37,281 nt of DNA from Cellvibrio sp. Lineage in GTDB: Bacteria > Pseudomonadota > Gammaproteobacteria > Pseudomonadales > Cellvibrionaceae. Below are positions 19,678-29,493 of this stretch, one piece after another. The position numbers and the translations under genes were made by a program. The stretch lies in NCBI GenBank assembly GCA_016712405.1, contig JADJRD010000005.1, forward strand, positions 1 through 37,281, read 5' to 3'. Each line of letters starts with the position of its first letter. Positions within the stretch are counted from its first letter, which is position 1. The notes below the pieces were generated by a model. That model ran no database searches, was not told the DNA's origin, and saw only the letters and a list, made by a program, of their open reading frames with translations.

Positions 19678-19921
19678 CAGCCCGCCTTTTTTGTAGTTTG
19701 CTTAAAAGTTCCAGCCGTTGCAGTTCGAGAATTTCAGTTTCTTTTTGAATTTTGTCGCCAGTTTTTTTGTTGGCTCTTGCTATGTAAACAGCAGCAACCA
19801 AGGCAATAAATGCAGAAGCCTTACCAATGTTATCCGGGATTAATTCGATTATTTGAGCGATTGAAGCACTAAACGCGATCAGTAGGGCGAGTATTTGATT
19901 TTTTACTTCTGCGATAGTCAT
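19649..19921 (-). CDS. membrane protein of the lysis cassette, 90 aa
   Basis: I chose the ATG at 19921 (MTIAEVKNQILALLIAFSAS), with GGA-type Shine-Dalgarno sequence about 8 bases upstream. Two hydrophobic segments (residues 8-25 and 33-50) are followed by a charged coiled-coil tail (GDKIQKETEILELQRLELLS). It may be a second holin, antiholin or membrane-anchored lysis regulator. It overlaps the endolysin gene by 29 bases. Confidence 0.6.
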   Translation of the reverse strand: MTIAEVKNQILALLIAFSASIAQIIELIPDNIGKASAFIALVAAVYIARANKKTGDKIQKETEILELQRLELLSKLQKRRADDGLEVDTD

Positions 19922-19932
19922 CAAGCGCATCC

Positions 19933-20319
19933 TTAGCGATCATTGCCGCGAAGATTAGGATTAGAATTATGCAGATCGTTGCGAATGTATGCTCCAATTC
20001 TTCGGCCTCCCAGAATAGTTAAAATTCCAATCTCTAACCAAAAAACAGCAGCATTTATTTCAGATATAAAAGTGTCTAGTCCGATGTAGTGCGTGTGCCA
20101 ATCAACGATAATTATCGCACAACACGCAATGAGAATTAGTTCGAGATAAACAATTATTAGTAACTCTTTGAAATCCTGACTTGCCCACTTGCAGACTGTT
20201 ACTATTATTCCCGACCTTATCCCTGCCTCCAAAAGCATCGGCATTGAAAGATCACCGACAAAATACATCGGGGACAAATAAGCTAACACAATTGAGGCAA
20301 AAACAAGGATTAACTTCAT
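19933..20319 (-). CDS. multi-spanning membrane protein, 128 aa
   Basis: Four predicted transmembrane helices (about residues 2-18, 28-46, 53-72 and 91-106) end in a basic cytoplasmic tail (GGRRIGAYIRNDLHNSNPNL). It is the first substantial gene of the lysis cassette after the tailspike. It may be part of a holin pair. No family was recognised. Confidence 0.6.
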   Translation of the reverse strand: MKLILVFASIVLAYLSPMYFVGDLSMPMLLEAGIRSGIIVTVCKWASQDFKELLIIVYLELILIACCAIIIVDWHTHYIGLDTFISEINAAVFWLEIGILTILGGRRIGAYIRNDLHNSNPNLRGNDR

Positions 20320-20369
20320 CGCTTAACCTTCACTGTTTTCTTTTTTCTGTTTGGTACTTTTGTTGCCAT
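20316..20369 (-). CDS. tiny basic ORF, 17 aa
   Basis: MATKVPNRKKKTVKVKR, with an ATGA overlap onto the next membrane-protein gene. It could be a leader peptide that couples translation. Length alone makes it uncertain. Confidence 0.25.
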   Translation of the reverse strand: MATKVPNRKKKTVKVKR

Positions 20370-20438
20370 TTTTAAGCCCTCAGTTTTTGCGATATTAGCA
20401 CATTAAATTGGCTTGTTAAATTCATCATTCGCACTCAG

Positions 20439-22977
20439 TTAATCACTTACTCTTGTGATAGATAGGGTTGCATCATGACCGGTTGTTGTCAGGCGATCTG
20501 CTGCACTATTGTGCCAAATATAAATTTGGTATTCTGCTCCATCTGCTACAACCTCAAAACTACAATTGCCAATCATTTGCCCTGTGCAACAATTAAAATC
20601 AACTTGCTCTCGTTGATATCCGCTGTAGAAAAGCTTGATTGTCATTCTGTCAGCAACAACCATGGATTTTAACCCAAGCGTCACAGTAATAATGTATTTC
20701 CCGCCATCATTGCTGATCCATGTCCCCGTTGAAACATCATAAAAATCATTTGTTCCGGATAGAACGTTATCGAAAAGCACGAGATTATCGGTGCTTGCTG
20801 GTAGCGCGCTACCTTGGGTATTTTTGCGTAATTTGAAGTAAGATGGGCCAAGATTAGTGCGCTTGTACTCGCTCGGATAACCCAATCTCGACAACATAGG
20901 TCTTGATATTAACGCCCTTACATCACCCGCAGCAGTAGATATAAGCTCGATAATACACAGGATGTAACTAACAGCTGTACCGCCCTGAATAAAGCCTTGG
21001 TTAGCATATAGAAGTTGCGCATCACCGCGGATGACATAATCTTTAATGTCTTGAGCTAGCGTGTTATTGCTAGCATCTTTTAGCGATTAAGCGCATTCTC
21101 ACTGTAGTGTTTGACACATTTGGGCCGTACGCATAACAACTAAAGCAAAAAGGCGTATATTCGCTTATTGGCCCAGAGGGGTATGTGTACGAAAATAATG
21201 CCCTCTCGTCCGCCGCAGCCGCAGTAGCATTAATATCAATCTCATAACCGAACTCGCCTGCATAATAATAGGATGCCAGCCCTGTCATTGTTGAAGTTGA
21301 CAAAGACCAGCCAATTGGAGCCAAATCAGTTGTTTTTTGTCTCGCAAAAATCGAATTGTTGATTAGATTTTCTGATCCTCTCGATGTGTTTGTTTTCCTA
21401 ATTCCGCGCACACGAGATAGCCACTCTGTTGGGGTTTCGCACTCAAGTCCAATGCTGCTACAGTATGAAAGAATGCCTGATAAGTTTTCAGTGCTATCGT
21501 GAGTATAAAAAACAACATTTCTAAAATTAGCCTTTGCGTAATCTGCTAATTTTTGAAGATTGGATAATGTGCCACCCTCCAACGCTACTCGGACAAGATT
21601 ATACATGTCTGAGTCTTCGCTGTTTGTCGATGTTGTCGGGGTTGTCTCGCTCCCAGAAACGACATAAGCAGCGTCAAACCATTTTTTTGTTTCAGGTAAA
21701 AATTTTGAATCCAACACAGAAGATATTGCAACGTAAAAATTTGCATCGAACCCAAATCTATTGAGGTCAAACTTGCTAGTTCTTATCCAGCTTTCGCCGA
21801 TGCTCCCCGCAACAGTGTTATCAAGTGCAATACCGTTTGTTCCATGAGCCAACACTTCCGAGTTATTTGCCCTGCAATACTCATGCAGCTCAGCTAGTGT
21901 CATGCGTGTGTAATCTGACTGCAAGCTGGTAAGCGGGACTGCTAACGCTGCTCTATATCCAGCACTTGTTACGATCGGCAAAACCGTATCACGAACATAG
22001 TCGTCTGTAGTGTCGATAACCAAAGAAAATGATCCCTTCCTCTGGGAATTATAATCAGTCAAATATCTCCATCCGACCCCGCTTGTTGCGCTTGGTGAAA
22101 CTGATATTCCGTCACTTACTAACGTACCAGACTCCGCTTTAAATAATCTCGACGGCGCTGAGCACAACAAAACAACCTGACCCTGAGACGCAGGAGTTGA
22201 TGCAAGAGCGGCGAAGTTTTCTATAATCAAAACTCCGTCGCTTTCTAATTTGTGCTGTAAGTTTTCGGGTGTGATGTATTTTGTGTCATCAGTTCCGGTC
22301 AATGTTTCAGCGTTGCTTGCTTTCAGTGTTGCAAGATTTGCTGGAGTTATCGCCTCGTCGGTTGCGGTTTGCGCAAGTGTGCTTGTTCCGTCAGCGGTTT
22401 TGATTACACCAGCCGCGCCGTGTGTGGCGCTTTGCTTAATATCATCAAAATACTGTGACGCGCTGCGCATTGTGACTGTGTTGTCTGCATTCTTTCGCGG
22501 AAATGCAATGGAGGCACTGTCGGCGGCCTGAACAAGCGCCTTTCCGGTGTTCGTAGGAACGACAGATTTATCAATTTCCTGCCCGGTAGAATCTGTAAAT
22601 ACTGCGAGCGCACCGGTGGCCGCTGTCGCAACACTTGCAACAAAACCGGTGTCTCTATATTCAATCTGGTATTCAGCAGTATTTCCGTTGGTCAATGTAA
22701 TATCATCAACACCGGGCGCTGCATTGGTAATTTTATAAAGTCGATATTCTGTTTCTTCGCATCGGCAATAAGTTGGATTATCTACATCAACTTCAAGATC
22801 AGCAGATTGTAAAATAGCAATGGTTGGATAAATAAACGGCGAAAAACTCTCGTCTTTAATTTGTGAAAAAAGATTAGGTTTTGATATTTTTCGATCAACG
22901 CCAGACCCAAAAACGGGGACATACTGAGAATCTGTTAGTGTTTCAACTTCGATAAACTGTGATTTTTTTTCACTCAT
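20439..22977 (-). CDS. tailspike with polysaccharide-deacetylase-like domain, about 845 aa, split by one indel
   Basis: Residues 1-300 are a beta-rich attachment and linker region with tail-fibre-type repeats (GTDDTKYITPENL). Residues 312-525 resemble a CE4 polysaccharide deacetylase: SLVIDTTDDY (Asp322, Asp326) in place of the usual TFDDG motif, SEVLAHGTNG (His379), VVFYTHDS near 488-494 and GLECETPTEWL. The rest is a beta-rich C-terminus. The frame stops at 21070 because of one extra A in AAAA (21076-21079). Removing it continues through LIAKDASNNTLAQDIKDYVI to the stop at 20439 with length exact to the codon. It probably removes acetyl groups from host capsule or O-antigen. Confidence 0.65.
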
Positions 22978-22981
22978 GGTA

Positions 22982-24046
22982 TTACCCTATTTTAGTCGCG
23001 CTAATGTGGCCAGTCTTGATTGTTGTGTTTGTCGCTGATGATGTATTTTGCGCCCACAAAACAGATACGGATGTCGATGCGCCATCAAGCCTGACAATCG
23101 CATCAATTTGTACTGTTTCATCAGACCCGGCAAGCAATGAATTGAAATTATATTCTGCCGTGCTGTCTGATGTCGCGTTACTCGCTCCAAGCGCTCGCAG
23201 GTAAGTTATAGACTGCACAAACATATCGACACCGCTGTCTAGCGTAATGCGAAGGCCGTTAGCAGCCCCGCCGCTATTATCATTCCATTTTAATCTAGCT
23301 TGTATGTGATAATAACCGCCATTGACCAATCCGGTAACAATCAAGTCTGGGTCGGGAGAAACGGTTGTTGTCGAAGCCCTTGCTGTTGATGATGTTTTTA
23401 GTGCTGATACAGTTATATTTTGCGCGGTAATTGTTCCTGTTGCCGAAAAATTCCCTGTAACTGTATTATTAAAGCTCAAATCATCCCACGTAGCATGGGG
23501 AGGCGTATTTGTATTGTTTGCTGTGTTTGATGCGTATAACCGACCGGCATCAATAACAACTGCATTATCAGCATAGCCGCCGGGTTTGTCGGCATTAAAA
23601 AATTCAATCAATGCTATCTTTGACCAGTATTGCGAAGAGGCTCCAACAGTCGGATCGTTGCCTTTGTTGTTGTCAACTTCCGATATGTAATAATCTTCAT
23701 CAGAGCCTTGTGTGATTGCTTTTTCGCTGTAGGTTACTTGGCTGTTCCATTCTTCAAATTGAGCTGATTCCGCATCAAAATCTATATCTCTTGTCCATTG
23801 TAGAACATTGGCAGAGTCGTAAAGTTTGGCTCTGTATTTCCCCTCGCCAAATACGTTAGCCATTCTACCTTCGTTACTTAATGTAACTGGGTTTATGCTT
23901 TGACTGGCTCCTTCAGCGTCAAGATAAATGGCTTTTGTGCTGGTTAGTATGTCTGTGCCTTCTTGTAGAAAGTACAGCTTGCCCGCTGAACATAAGTCAC
24001 CGTTTGATTTTAAAAACTGGGGAACTGGGTTTATAAATCGCTTCAC
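22982..24046 (-). CDS. head-binding fibre or adaptor protein, 354 aa
   Basis: The N-terminus FINPVPQFLKSNGDLCSAGK, followed by LYFLQEGTD, belongs to the phage particle-binding domain that anchors receptor-binding proteins to short-tailed virions ('NPVPQFL--NG-PL-GGKLYF'). Residues 100-180 are linker. Residues 200-354 form a beta-sandwich (carbohydrate-binding-like). It lies between the gp16-position gene and the tailspike, where P22 has gene 9 functions. It probably bridges the virion and the deacetylase-type spike. Confidence 0.7.
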   Translation of the reverse strand: MKRFINPVPQFLKSNGDLCSAGKLYFLQEGTDILTSTKAIYLDAEGASQSINPVTLSNEGRMANVFGEGKYRAKLYDSANVLQWTRDIDFDAESAQFEEWNSQVTYSEKAITQGSDEDYYISEVDNNKGNDPTVGASSQYWSKIALIEFFNADKPGGYADNAVVIDAGRLYASNTANNTNTPPHATWDDLSFNNTVTGNFSATGTITAQNITVSALKTSSTARASTTTVSPDPDLIVTGLVNGGYYHIQARLKWNDNSGGAANGLRITLDSGVDMFVQSITYLRALGASNATSDSTAEYNFNSLLAGSDETVQIDAIVRLDGASTSVSVLWAQNTSSATNTTIKTGHISATKIG

Positions 24047-25878
24047 TTCTCGCCCCTTGTAAGTAATTTTCGCATTGTTTCAATAGCTTCTTTTTTTCTT
24101 TGATCTTCTGTCTTTCTGAACTTTTTAGTAATCGGATCAAAAGCAAAATCTATAGCGGTTTCTGTTGTTCCTTTTTGCCTCAAGGATTTTAGAGTCTCAG
24201 CAGCTTTATCCATTTCCCCACCCAAAGAGGTGCTTCTTTTGACATTAAACACTTTCTCCAGCTCGTCAACTATACCGATCTGCCTGATTATATCTTCATC
24301 AGATTTAAATCCGAACTCTTTGGCTGTGTCATCAATATCCTTAATTGCTTTTTCCAAACTCCCTGCTCTTTGCTGGTTGCTCATTATAGCTCTGGCTCTG
24401 GCTCCTAGGAATCTATCAGCTTCATCGCTCAATATATCCACACTACCAGCATTTTTCTGTAGGGCATCAAGTGACCTTATTGTTTTTGAATTCTTTGTAT
24501 TTGCTGCATCATAATCCTTAAACTTTCCGTCCAAGTCGGCATCTATTCTTTCTCTGAGGTCGCGCATAATTTTAACTGTTCTTGGGTCGGCCTTTTCCAG
24601 CGCAGAGCTTCCAAACAATACATTTCGATCAATGTATCTTTTTAATCTATGCACATCATAAGCCTTGGCATTATCTCCAAGATCATTAAGCCTGCCCAAA
24701 ACTTGAGATATGATTTTTTCATCCGATGCAAAGCCTTCAACATCTGAACCTTTAAATGCTGGCCTTTTATTAGTATCTAAAGAGACACCCATATTTTGCA
24801 AGTCATTAATAAATCCAGAAACAGAGCCAGAATAATCAACAGTCTTATCTTTAAGATTAAGAGCCGCCCTGTCTATTTCTGTTCCAGCCTGTCTGTTTGT
24901 GTTTTTAACGTATGTAATTCTCTCTTTCAAAGAGTCGCCAACAACATCGGACGGATGGTTGAACTTCCCGTATATCAATTCATCTTGACTCTTGCCAAGA
25001 ACATCAAGCATTTGCGTGAATTTCTTTTTATCGGCTGCTGAAGATGATTTGACACTTTGCACAAACTTATCAGTCAATCCAATATCCATTACCTTTCTAG
25101 CAATCGGATCAGTTACTGGCTTCATTGGCGCTTGCGCTGTTGTCATCTTGCCAGCCAAAGCCTTATTCTCAGACCCTCGATTAATATCAAGAGCCTCTTG
25201 CATTGATTTAGATGGTGTCACATCTTGAGGCAATTCAGGGCGCATAGCTGCTGATCTTGCGATAGCGTTCATTTGCGGCATTCCTACACCAATTACAGGC
25301 GGTAACGACTCAAGAGGTTGCAAAAGTGATCCTATTGTTTGCAGGTTTGCCCTAGCGCCTGCGCGGCTTGGAATGTATTGATTAGCTTCAACAACTCTTT
25401 GATAAACGTCCTCTGGTGATTCATCCCCACCGTATGCGTATGGAATTGCAGTAACTTTACCAAGAATATCCGACCCAATCCCGCTCAACAATGCGCCGCC
25501 TGTCTGCAATACATCAGCACCACCAGCAACCGCGCTTGATATAAACCTTTTGGCTGGATCAGGGACTAAAGTTTTTGCATATTCGTAAGCGCCGCCGATT
25601 ACCGGCGTCGATCCTATTGCAGCATCTATTCCGGTTGGTTCGTATGGTACAACCGGCTCTTCATATGGATCGGCAGGGGTAACAGGAATCATCTCACCAT
25701 TAAACCCAGTGACAGGAACATCTGCCATTGTTTGTGGCTTTTGTGGGTATGGGTATTTGGATTCGATTTCTGGCGAAATGGACGCTGCTGCAAAATACTC
25801 ATCAATGGCATCGCCAATCAATTCAGGATCGGTGCCATCTGGGAATGTAAAGGTTTTGCCTTTTGCGGTTACTTCCAT
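24043..25878 (-). CDS. ejection (internal virion) protein at P22 gp16 position, 611 aa
   Basis: P22 gp16 is 609 residues, and this is 611 at the same place. Residues 85-170 are Ala/Gly-rich and membrane-active looking (IGSTPVIGGAYEYAKT, VAGGADVLQTGGALLSGIGS). Residues 230-600 are mostly charged coiled coil. It is predicted to be packaged in the head and ejected to form a channel across the envelope. The 4-base overlap with the next gene and the 1-base junction with the previous one show tight coupling. No lytic transglycosylase motif is visible. Confidence 0.6.
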   Translation of the reverse strand: MEVTAKGKTFTFPDGTDPELIGDAIDEYFAAASISPEIESKYPYPQKPQTMADVPVTGFNGEMIPVTPADPYEEPVVPYEPTGIDAAIGSTPVIGGAYEYAKTLVPDPAKRFISSAVAGGADVLQTGGALLSGIGSDILGKVTAIPYAYGGDESPEDVYQRVVEANQYIPSRAGARANLQTIGSLLQPLESLPPVIGVGMPQMNAIARSAAMRPELPQDVTPSKSMQEALDINRGSENKALAGKMTTAQAPMKPVTDPIARKVMDIGLTDKFVQSVKSSSAADKKKFTQMLDVLGKSQDELIYGKFNHPSDVVGDSLKERITYVKNTNRQAGTEIDRAALNLKDKTVDYSGSVSGFINDLQNMGVSLDTNKRPAFKGSDVEGFASDEKIISQVLGRLNDLGDNAKAYDVHRLKRYIDRNVLFGSSALEKADPRTVKIMRDLRERIDADLDGKFKDYDAANTKNSKTIRSLDALQKNAGSVDILSDEADRFLGARARAIMSNQQRAGSLEKAIKDIDDTAKEFGFKSDEDIIRQIGIVDELEKVFNVKRSTSLGGEMDKAAETLKSLRQKGTTETAIDFAFDPITKKFRKTEDQRKKEAIETMRKLLTRGEK

Positions 25879-27032
25879 TATTTCACCTGAAACTGAATGC
25901 CGGATTTTGATGTAAATATGCCAACATCTGACTTCTCTGAATTATTAGCGCTACCCTGACCCTTAATTTCCTTTTGTTTTTTAATCCAAGTCACTTTTGT
26001 CCCGCCATTCTCAAGATGCTCAGCGTACAAAAACAGCTGATCAGCTAATTTTTGCTGTGCTGCTTTTTTGTCTAACAGCCATTGTCTCATAGCAGCAGGT
26101 TGTAGCTGAGGAACCGCCGTTTCCATCGCGAGTTTTAATTCAGGGGCAGATAATGCGCCAAATGTTGTATTTGATATCACCCCTAATCCTAACTCTCTAG
26201 CGCCTTGCTCGAATCGCTTGGTCGTGTCTTTGATTGTTGGCGTCCATGATGTGTAAACGGATGTGTTTGCACCATTATCAATTTCTTCTACCAATTTATC
26301 ATAAACACCAAGCCCCGCCTCAAGTGTTAGCGACCTATCTGCAGCCTCGCTTGCTGCAATAACTTTATCTTTTGCGCCAGTAACTGCAGTTTCTATTTTC
26401 GGCTTTGTTTCTAGCTGCTCTTTTAATTTTCCTCTCTCTCCTGCGCCGCTAACAGCCTCGACATTTCCAGCTACTTCCTGCAATGATGATATAGGCGTCC
26501 TTTCGCCAGTCGCGGTATCTACCAAATAATCAACTCCACCAATTCTAACGACCCGGTTTGATTCGTAACGCTTTAGCTTTCCTGCATCCTGCGTTTGAAC
26601 AAATTCAGCCCATGATTCTGGCGTATAGTCTCGTGGGTTGTAGGTTCCTATATCGGCTTTACGCTGAGGCATAACACTAGCCAGCACCGCATCAGATTGA
26701 CCGATCCATTGATCCAAACTTGCGTCATCAAGTGGAGCTTGAGCCATTTGACTAGGGTCAATTCCAATGGATTGCATAAGCTGCATTTGTTGGTCTCGAA
26801 ACATCGGTCTTTGTTCTAAAGGTATTGTTTTTGCCTTTTTTGCCAATGAGTTCATAATCTGTAAATTACGAAGATTCATCGCAAAATCACCCTGCGAGAC
26901 ATCTTGCTGCATGGCTTGATTTTGCAGTTTTTGACCTTGCATTGATTGATAGTTTTGCATTCCGCCGATTAAAGCAGCGCCAAGATCAACCCGCTCAGGT
27001 CTACCAATTTGCGCGGTTAATGGTGTGGCCAT
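25878..27032 (-). CDS. ejection protein at P22 gp20 position, 384 aa
   Basis: It is Gln/Ala/Met-rich at the N-terminus (LIGGMQNYQSMQGQKLQNQA) with long helices and coiled coil (EAADRSLTLEAGLGVYDKLV), like the internal virion proteins of podoviruses. P22 gp20 is 471 residues. Position and composition rather than clear homology support the call. Stop and start codons abut or overlap those of the neighbouring genes by a single base. Confidence 0.6.
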   Translation of the reverse strand: MATPLTAQIGRPERVDLGAALIGGMQNYQSMQGQKLQNQAMQQDVSQGDFAMNLRNLQIMNSLAKKAKTIPLEQRPMFRDQQMQLMQSIGIDPSQMAQAPLDDASLDQWIGQSDAVLASVMPQRKADIGTYNPRDYTPESWAEFVQTQDAGKLKRYESNRVVRIGGVDYLVDTATGERTPISSLQEVAGNVEAVSGAGERGKLKEQLETKPKIETAVTGAKDKVIAASEAADRSLTLEAGLGVYDKLVEEIDNGANTSVYTSWTPTIKDTTKRFEQGARELGLGVISNTTFGALSAPELKLAMETAVPQLQPAAMRQWLLDKKAAQQKLADQLFLYAEHLENGGTKVTWIKKQKEIKGQGSANNSEKSDVGIFTSKSGIQFQVK

Positions 27033-27556
27033 TAGAAAAACCTCCGTCCCATCATTGCTTGTGTATAGTCAAATTGCGGCATTTGTTGATTTGGCGATTG
27101 CTGATACCGTTGTCCGTATTGTTGCTGGTATTGCTGTTGCGGCATTTGTTGTTGAGGCTGAGGTATAAAACTTTGCCCAAATAAATAATTTCCAGTTCCG
27201 CCGGATCGTTGTTGTGGCTGCTGAGGCTGCATTTGCATCTGTCTAATCATCTGCGCAAACATTGGATTGTAGTCAGTGCCTTGTGTTTGCGGCAACTGTT
27301 GCGCTTGATATTGCGGCATTTGCGCTAACTGATACCCAAGCGGCTGCTGATATGTCATATTTGTGTTTATATCTACAAACGGATCGTATGCACCCTGCTC
27401 AACTATATTTCCTTTGCTGTCAAGCTCCCCGATATACTCCTTAGTCCCCGGCATCGCGTTATGAAGATTAATAAATGCCTTTTTTGGGTCAGAACTACCG
27501 ACACCAGGCATAGCCTTATGAAGTTTTTTCACCGCCTTGATTGGATTCCAACTCAT
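27032..27556 (-). CDS. Gln/Pro-rich virion-associated protein, 174 aa
   Basis: The N-terminal third is ordinary (KKAFINLHNAMPGTKEYIG). The rest is a low-complexity run of Gln, Pro, Met and Tyr (QYQAQQLPQTQGTDYN and similar), probably disordered. Such proteins are found among ejection proteins. I chose the ATG at 27556 because it overlaps the upstream stop (ATGA); a start at 27568 is possible. Confidence 0.55.
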   Translation of the reverse strand: MSWNPIKAVKKLHKAMPGVGSSDPKKAFINLHNAMPGTKEYIGELDSKGNIVEQGAYDPFVDINTNMTYQQPLGYQLAQMPQYQAQQLPQTQGTDYNPMFAQMIRQMQMQPQQPQQRSGGTGNYLFGQSFIPQPQQQMPQQQYQQQYGQRYQQSPNQQMPQFDYTQAMMGRRFF

Positions 27557-28542
27557 TTTTCCCACCATTCCCGATCATTAGGAGTTAATGCTTTTTTTTG
27601 CCCAAATGTGCCGCCCATTCCTGTATATGTGCTAAGCCCAGACTGCAAACCTTGCGCCCACGCCGGAGAATTTTGGGCTGCATATAACTGCCCACCAGAC
27701 TGAGCAACACCAAGATTTTGAGCTAATTGAGATTGTTCAGATCCAGCACCCACAAGGATATTACCAGCAGTTGTGCCTTCACCAGAAAACAACTGCGCAA
27801 GCCCTTGATGTGTTCCTGTTGCCAAATTAGCCTGCTGTCCGTAAATACCGGCAACATCACCAGCTTTGGAAGTGGAAAGATTGGCGAGTATTTGCCCAAG
27901 ATTTTGACGAATGCCGGAAATTGCACCAGTAGCAGCATCACCGCGATCAGTGAATCCTGATAGCCGATTGTAATAATTACCATAATCTTGCAATGCCCCG
28001 CCAAGTGCATTTTCTTGTAGTGCTTGCTGTACACCAGTTTGATTTGCCAGACCACCACCCAATGCAGCGGCATTATTTAATATCGCCTGCTGTTGTCGGT
28101 TTTGCAACCATTGTGTTCCGGGAGAAGATTGGAATTCAGAGTAGGCCTGTCGTTGTGCATCTGCACCCAACAACCCATTCAATGCAGCTTGCTTGTATGC
28201 GGACGCCTGCCCAGTTTGGTAGGCAGGCTGATAAAGCTGTTCAGCCCCCATGAATCCTGTCGTTACATCTCCACGCGCTTGATCGTATCCTCGAGACAAT
28301 ACATTCCCAGCTTCATCAAGCAATAATCCGCCTTGCATTTGACCCTGCTGGAGTGCATTTCGAGCATTTTGAAAGGTTGGCTGAATGTAGTTTAGTGCGC
28401 GATCAGTAAAATCTCGCTGCATTTGCTGTGCGGCGGCAACACCATTTGCCTGAGTTTTTGATGCGCCTTTAGCAGAATCACCCTGCTGTTTTGCGGCGGC
28501 CATACTCCCAACAGCCGCTATTATTGCTCCCGCTACTGGCAT
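27553..28542 (-). CDS. ejection protein at P22 gp7 position, 329 aa
   Basis: The N-terminus is a hydrophobic, Ala/Gly-rich segment (AGAIIAAVGSMAAAKQQG), as in gp7-type proteins that insert in the membrane. It is followed by a Gln/Ala/Gly-rich body with repeated short patterns (GNYYNRLSGFTDRGDAATGA). P22 gp7 is 229 residues, so this is longer. It overlaps the gp14-position gene by 10 bases. Confidence 0.6.
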   Translation of the reverse strand: MPVAGAIIAAVGSMAAAKQQGDSAKGASKTQANGVAAAQQMQRDFTDRALNYIQPTFQNARNALQQGQMQGGLLLDEAGNVLSRGYDQARGDVTTGFMGAEQLYQPAYQTGQASAYKQAALNGLLGADAQRQAYSEFQSSPGTQWLQNRQQQAILNNAAALGGGLANQTGVQQALQENALGGALQDYGNYYNRLSGFTDRGDAATGAISGIRQNLGQILANLSTSKAGDVAGIYGQQANLATGTHQGLAQLFSGEGTTAGNILVGAGSEQSQLAQNLGVAQSGGQLYAAQNSPAWAQGLQSGLSTYTGMGGTFGQKKALTPNDREWWEK

Positions 28543-28979
28543 AAATCACCTCTCTCTATTGCAAAGTTTTCAACGTCAATCTTTTGACCGTTCTTGAAAA
28601 CTGATTGACCGTATCCAGTAAATTTAAGTCCGCACCTTAGCGCTAGTCTTTTTGCTAGCGGATTATCAACAAGCGCATAACTTGTTACTCTATCTACATC
28701 AGTCTCTTTAAAGATTTTTTGGAGAACTAAATCGCCAAACTCTTTCGCTTTACCCTTTGCAATAGGTAGTAAACATGTGTGAATTTCCGCATCTTTACCC
28801 TTAAAGATCAATAAAAACCCACCCATTAACTGACCGGCATTGTAACACACAATAAAGCGAATAATATCGTTTAGCGTAACCTCAAATTCTTCAGCAGGCG
28901 GACATGAATCATCAGAAACAAAATCATATATAGACCTAATTATCTCGGTTGCAAGTTTTGAGTCTGTTGTCCAATCCAT
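28533..28979 (-). CDS. GNAT-like protein at P22 gp14 position, 148 aa
   Basis: Strands and helices follow a GNAT acetyltransferase-like order: FIVCYNAGQLMGGFLLIFKG, then EIHTCLLPIAKGKAKEFGDL and YALVDNPLAKRLALRCGLKF, with a final FTGYGQSVFKNG. In P22 the corresponding gene 14 affects head assembly, and its family (DUF2824) has a similar look. Enzyme activity is doubtful. The ATG at 28979 overlaps the previous stop. Confidence 0.6.
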   Translation of the reverse strand: MDWTTDSKLATEIIRSIYDFVSDDSCPPAEEFEVTLNDIIRFIVCYNAGQLMGGFLLIFKGKDAEIHTCLLPIAKGKAKEFGDLVLQKIFKETDVDRVTSYALVDNPLAKRLALRCGLKFTGYGQSVFKNGQKIDVENFAIERGDLCQ

Positions 28980-29104
28980 CAAGAATCTACATCCCTGAAC
29001 TCAATCCCGCTGAATCTTCCGCTGAACGCAATCCCTGCATTCAATGGTGTGCTTGAGCTGTTCGCTGTGGAAATTAGATTATTAAATCTTGGTTGGTACG
29101 TCAT
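28979..29104 (-). CDS. short virion-protein fragment, 41 aa
   Basis: MTYQPRFNNLISTANSSSTP, then LNAGIAFSGRFSGIEFRDVD, resembles the beginning of phage structural proteins that start with 'TANSSS-PL-AG--FTG' but normally run over 100 residues. Here it stops after 41, so it is probably a remnant or a truncated module. It has ATGA overlaps at both ends. Confidence 0.45.
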   Translation of the reverse strand: MTYQPRFNNLISTANSSSTPLNAGIAFSGRFSGIEFRDVDS

Positions 29105-29493
29105 ATGATAATCCAGTTTGTTCCAGTGCTTTGGATCGTGATGCTTTCGTATGCAGTAGAAAGCACAGCAGTTAAGCCGCCGTCTATCGTTTCTGTCCCG
29201 TTCGGGTTTACAGTAATCACACCAGCCCCACTGTTTTTTATGTTGTACATCTTTCCGGCGATACCAGCAGCAGTCGGAAGCGATACTTCAAATGTTCCAT
29301 TGCAATTTATTGTAAAATCGTCATATGTTGCAGAATATGCCGCTGTCTTGTATGTATATGATCCAGATAACCCATATCCAGAAATAAACGAATTGACCTC
29401 ATCAGTAATGTCATCCATCCACGCACGCATAGTTTGCTCTGTGCGCCGGTCGATAGTGACAACTTCCTCTGATCTGTGCGGCTGTGTAATCAT
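29101..29493 (-). CDS. small beta-structured tail protein at P22 gp26 position, 130 aa
   Basis: Residues 1-45 contain a helical attachment segment (RTEQTMRAWMDDITDEVNSF). Residues 50-130 have the repeated beta pattern FEVSLPTAAGIAGKMYNIKN and VNPNGTETIDGG, widespread at the end of phage fibre proteins. P22 has its tail needle gp26 here (233 residues, coiled coil). This protein lacks a needle-like coiled coil, so the plug function must be met differently or elsewhere. It overlaps gp10 by 4 bases. Confidence 0.55.
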   Translation of the reverse strand: MITQPHRSEEVVTIDRRTEQTMRAWMDDITDEVNSFISGYGLSGSYTYKTAAYSATYDDFTINCNGTFEVSLPTAAGIAGKMYNIKNSGAGVITVNPNGTETIDGGLTAVLSTAYESITIQSTGTNWIII

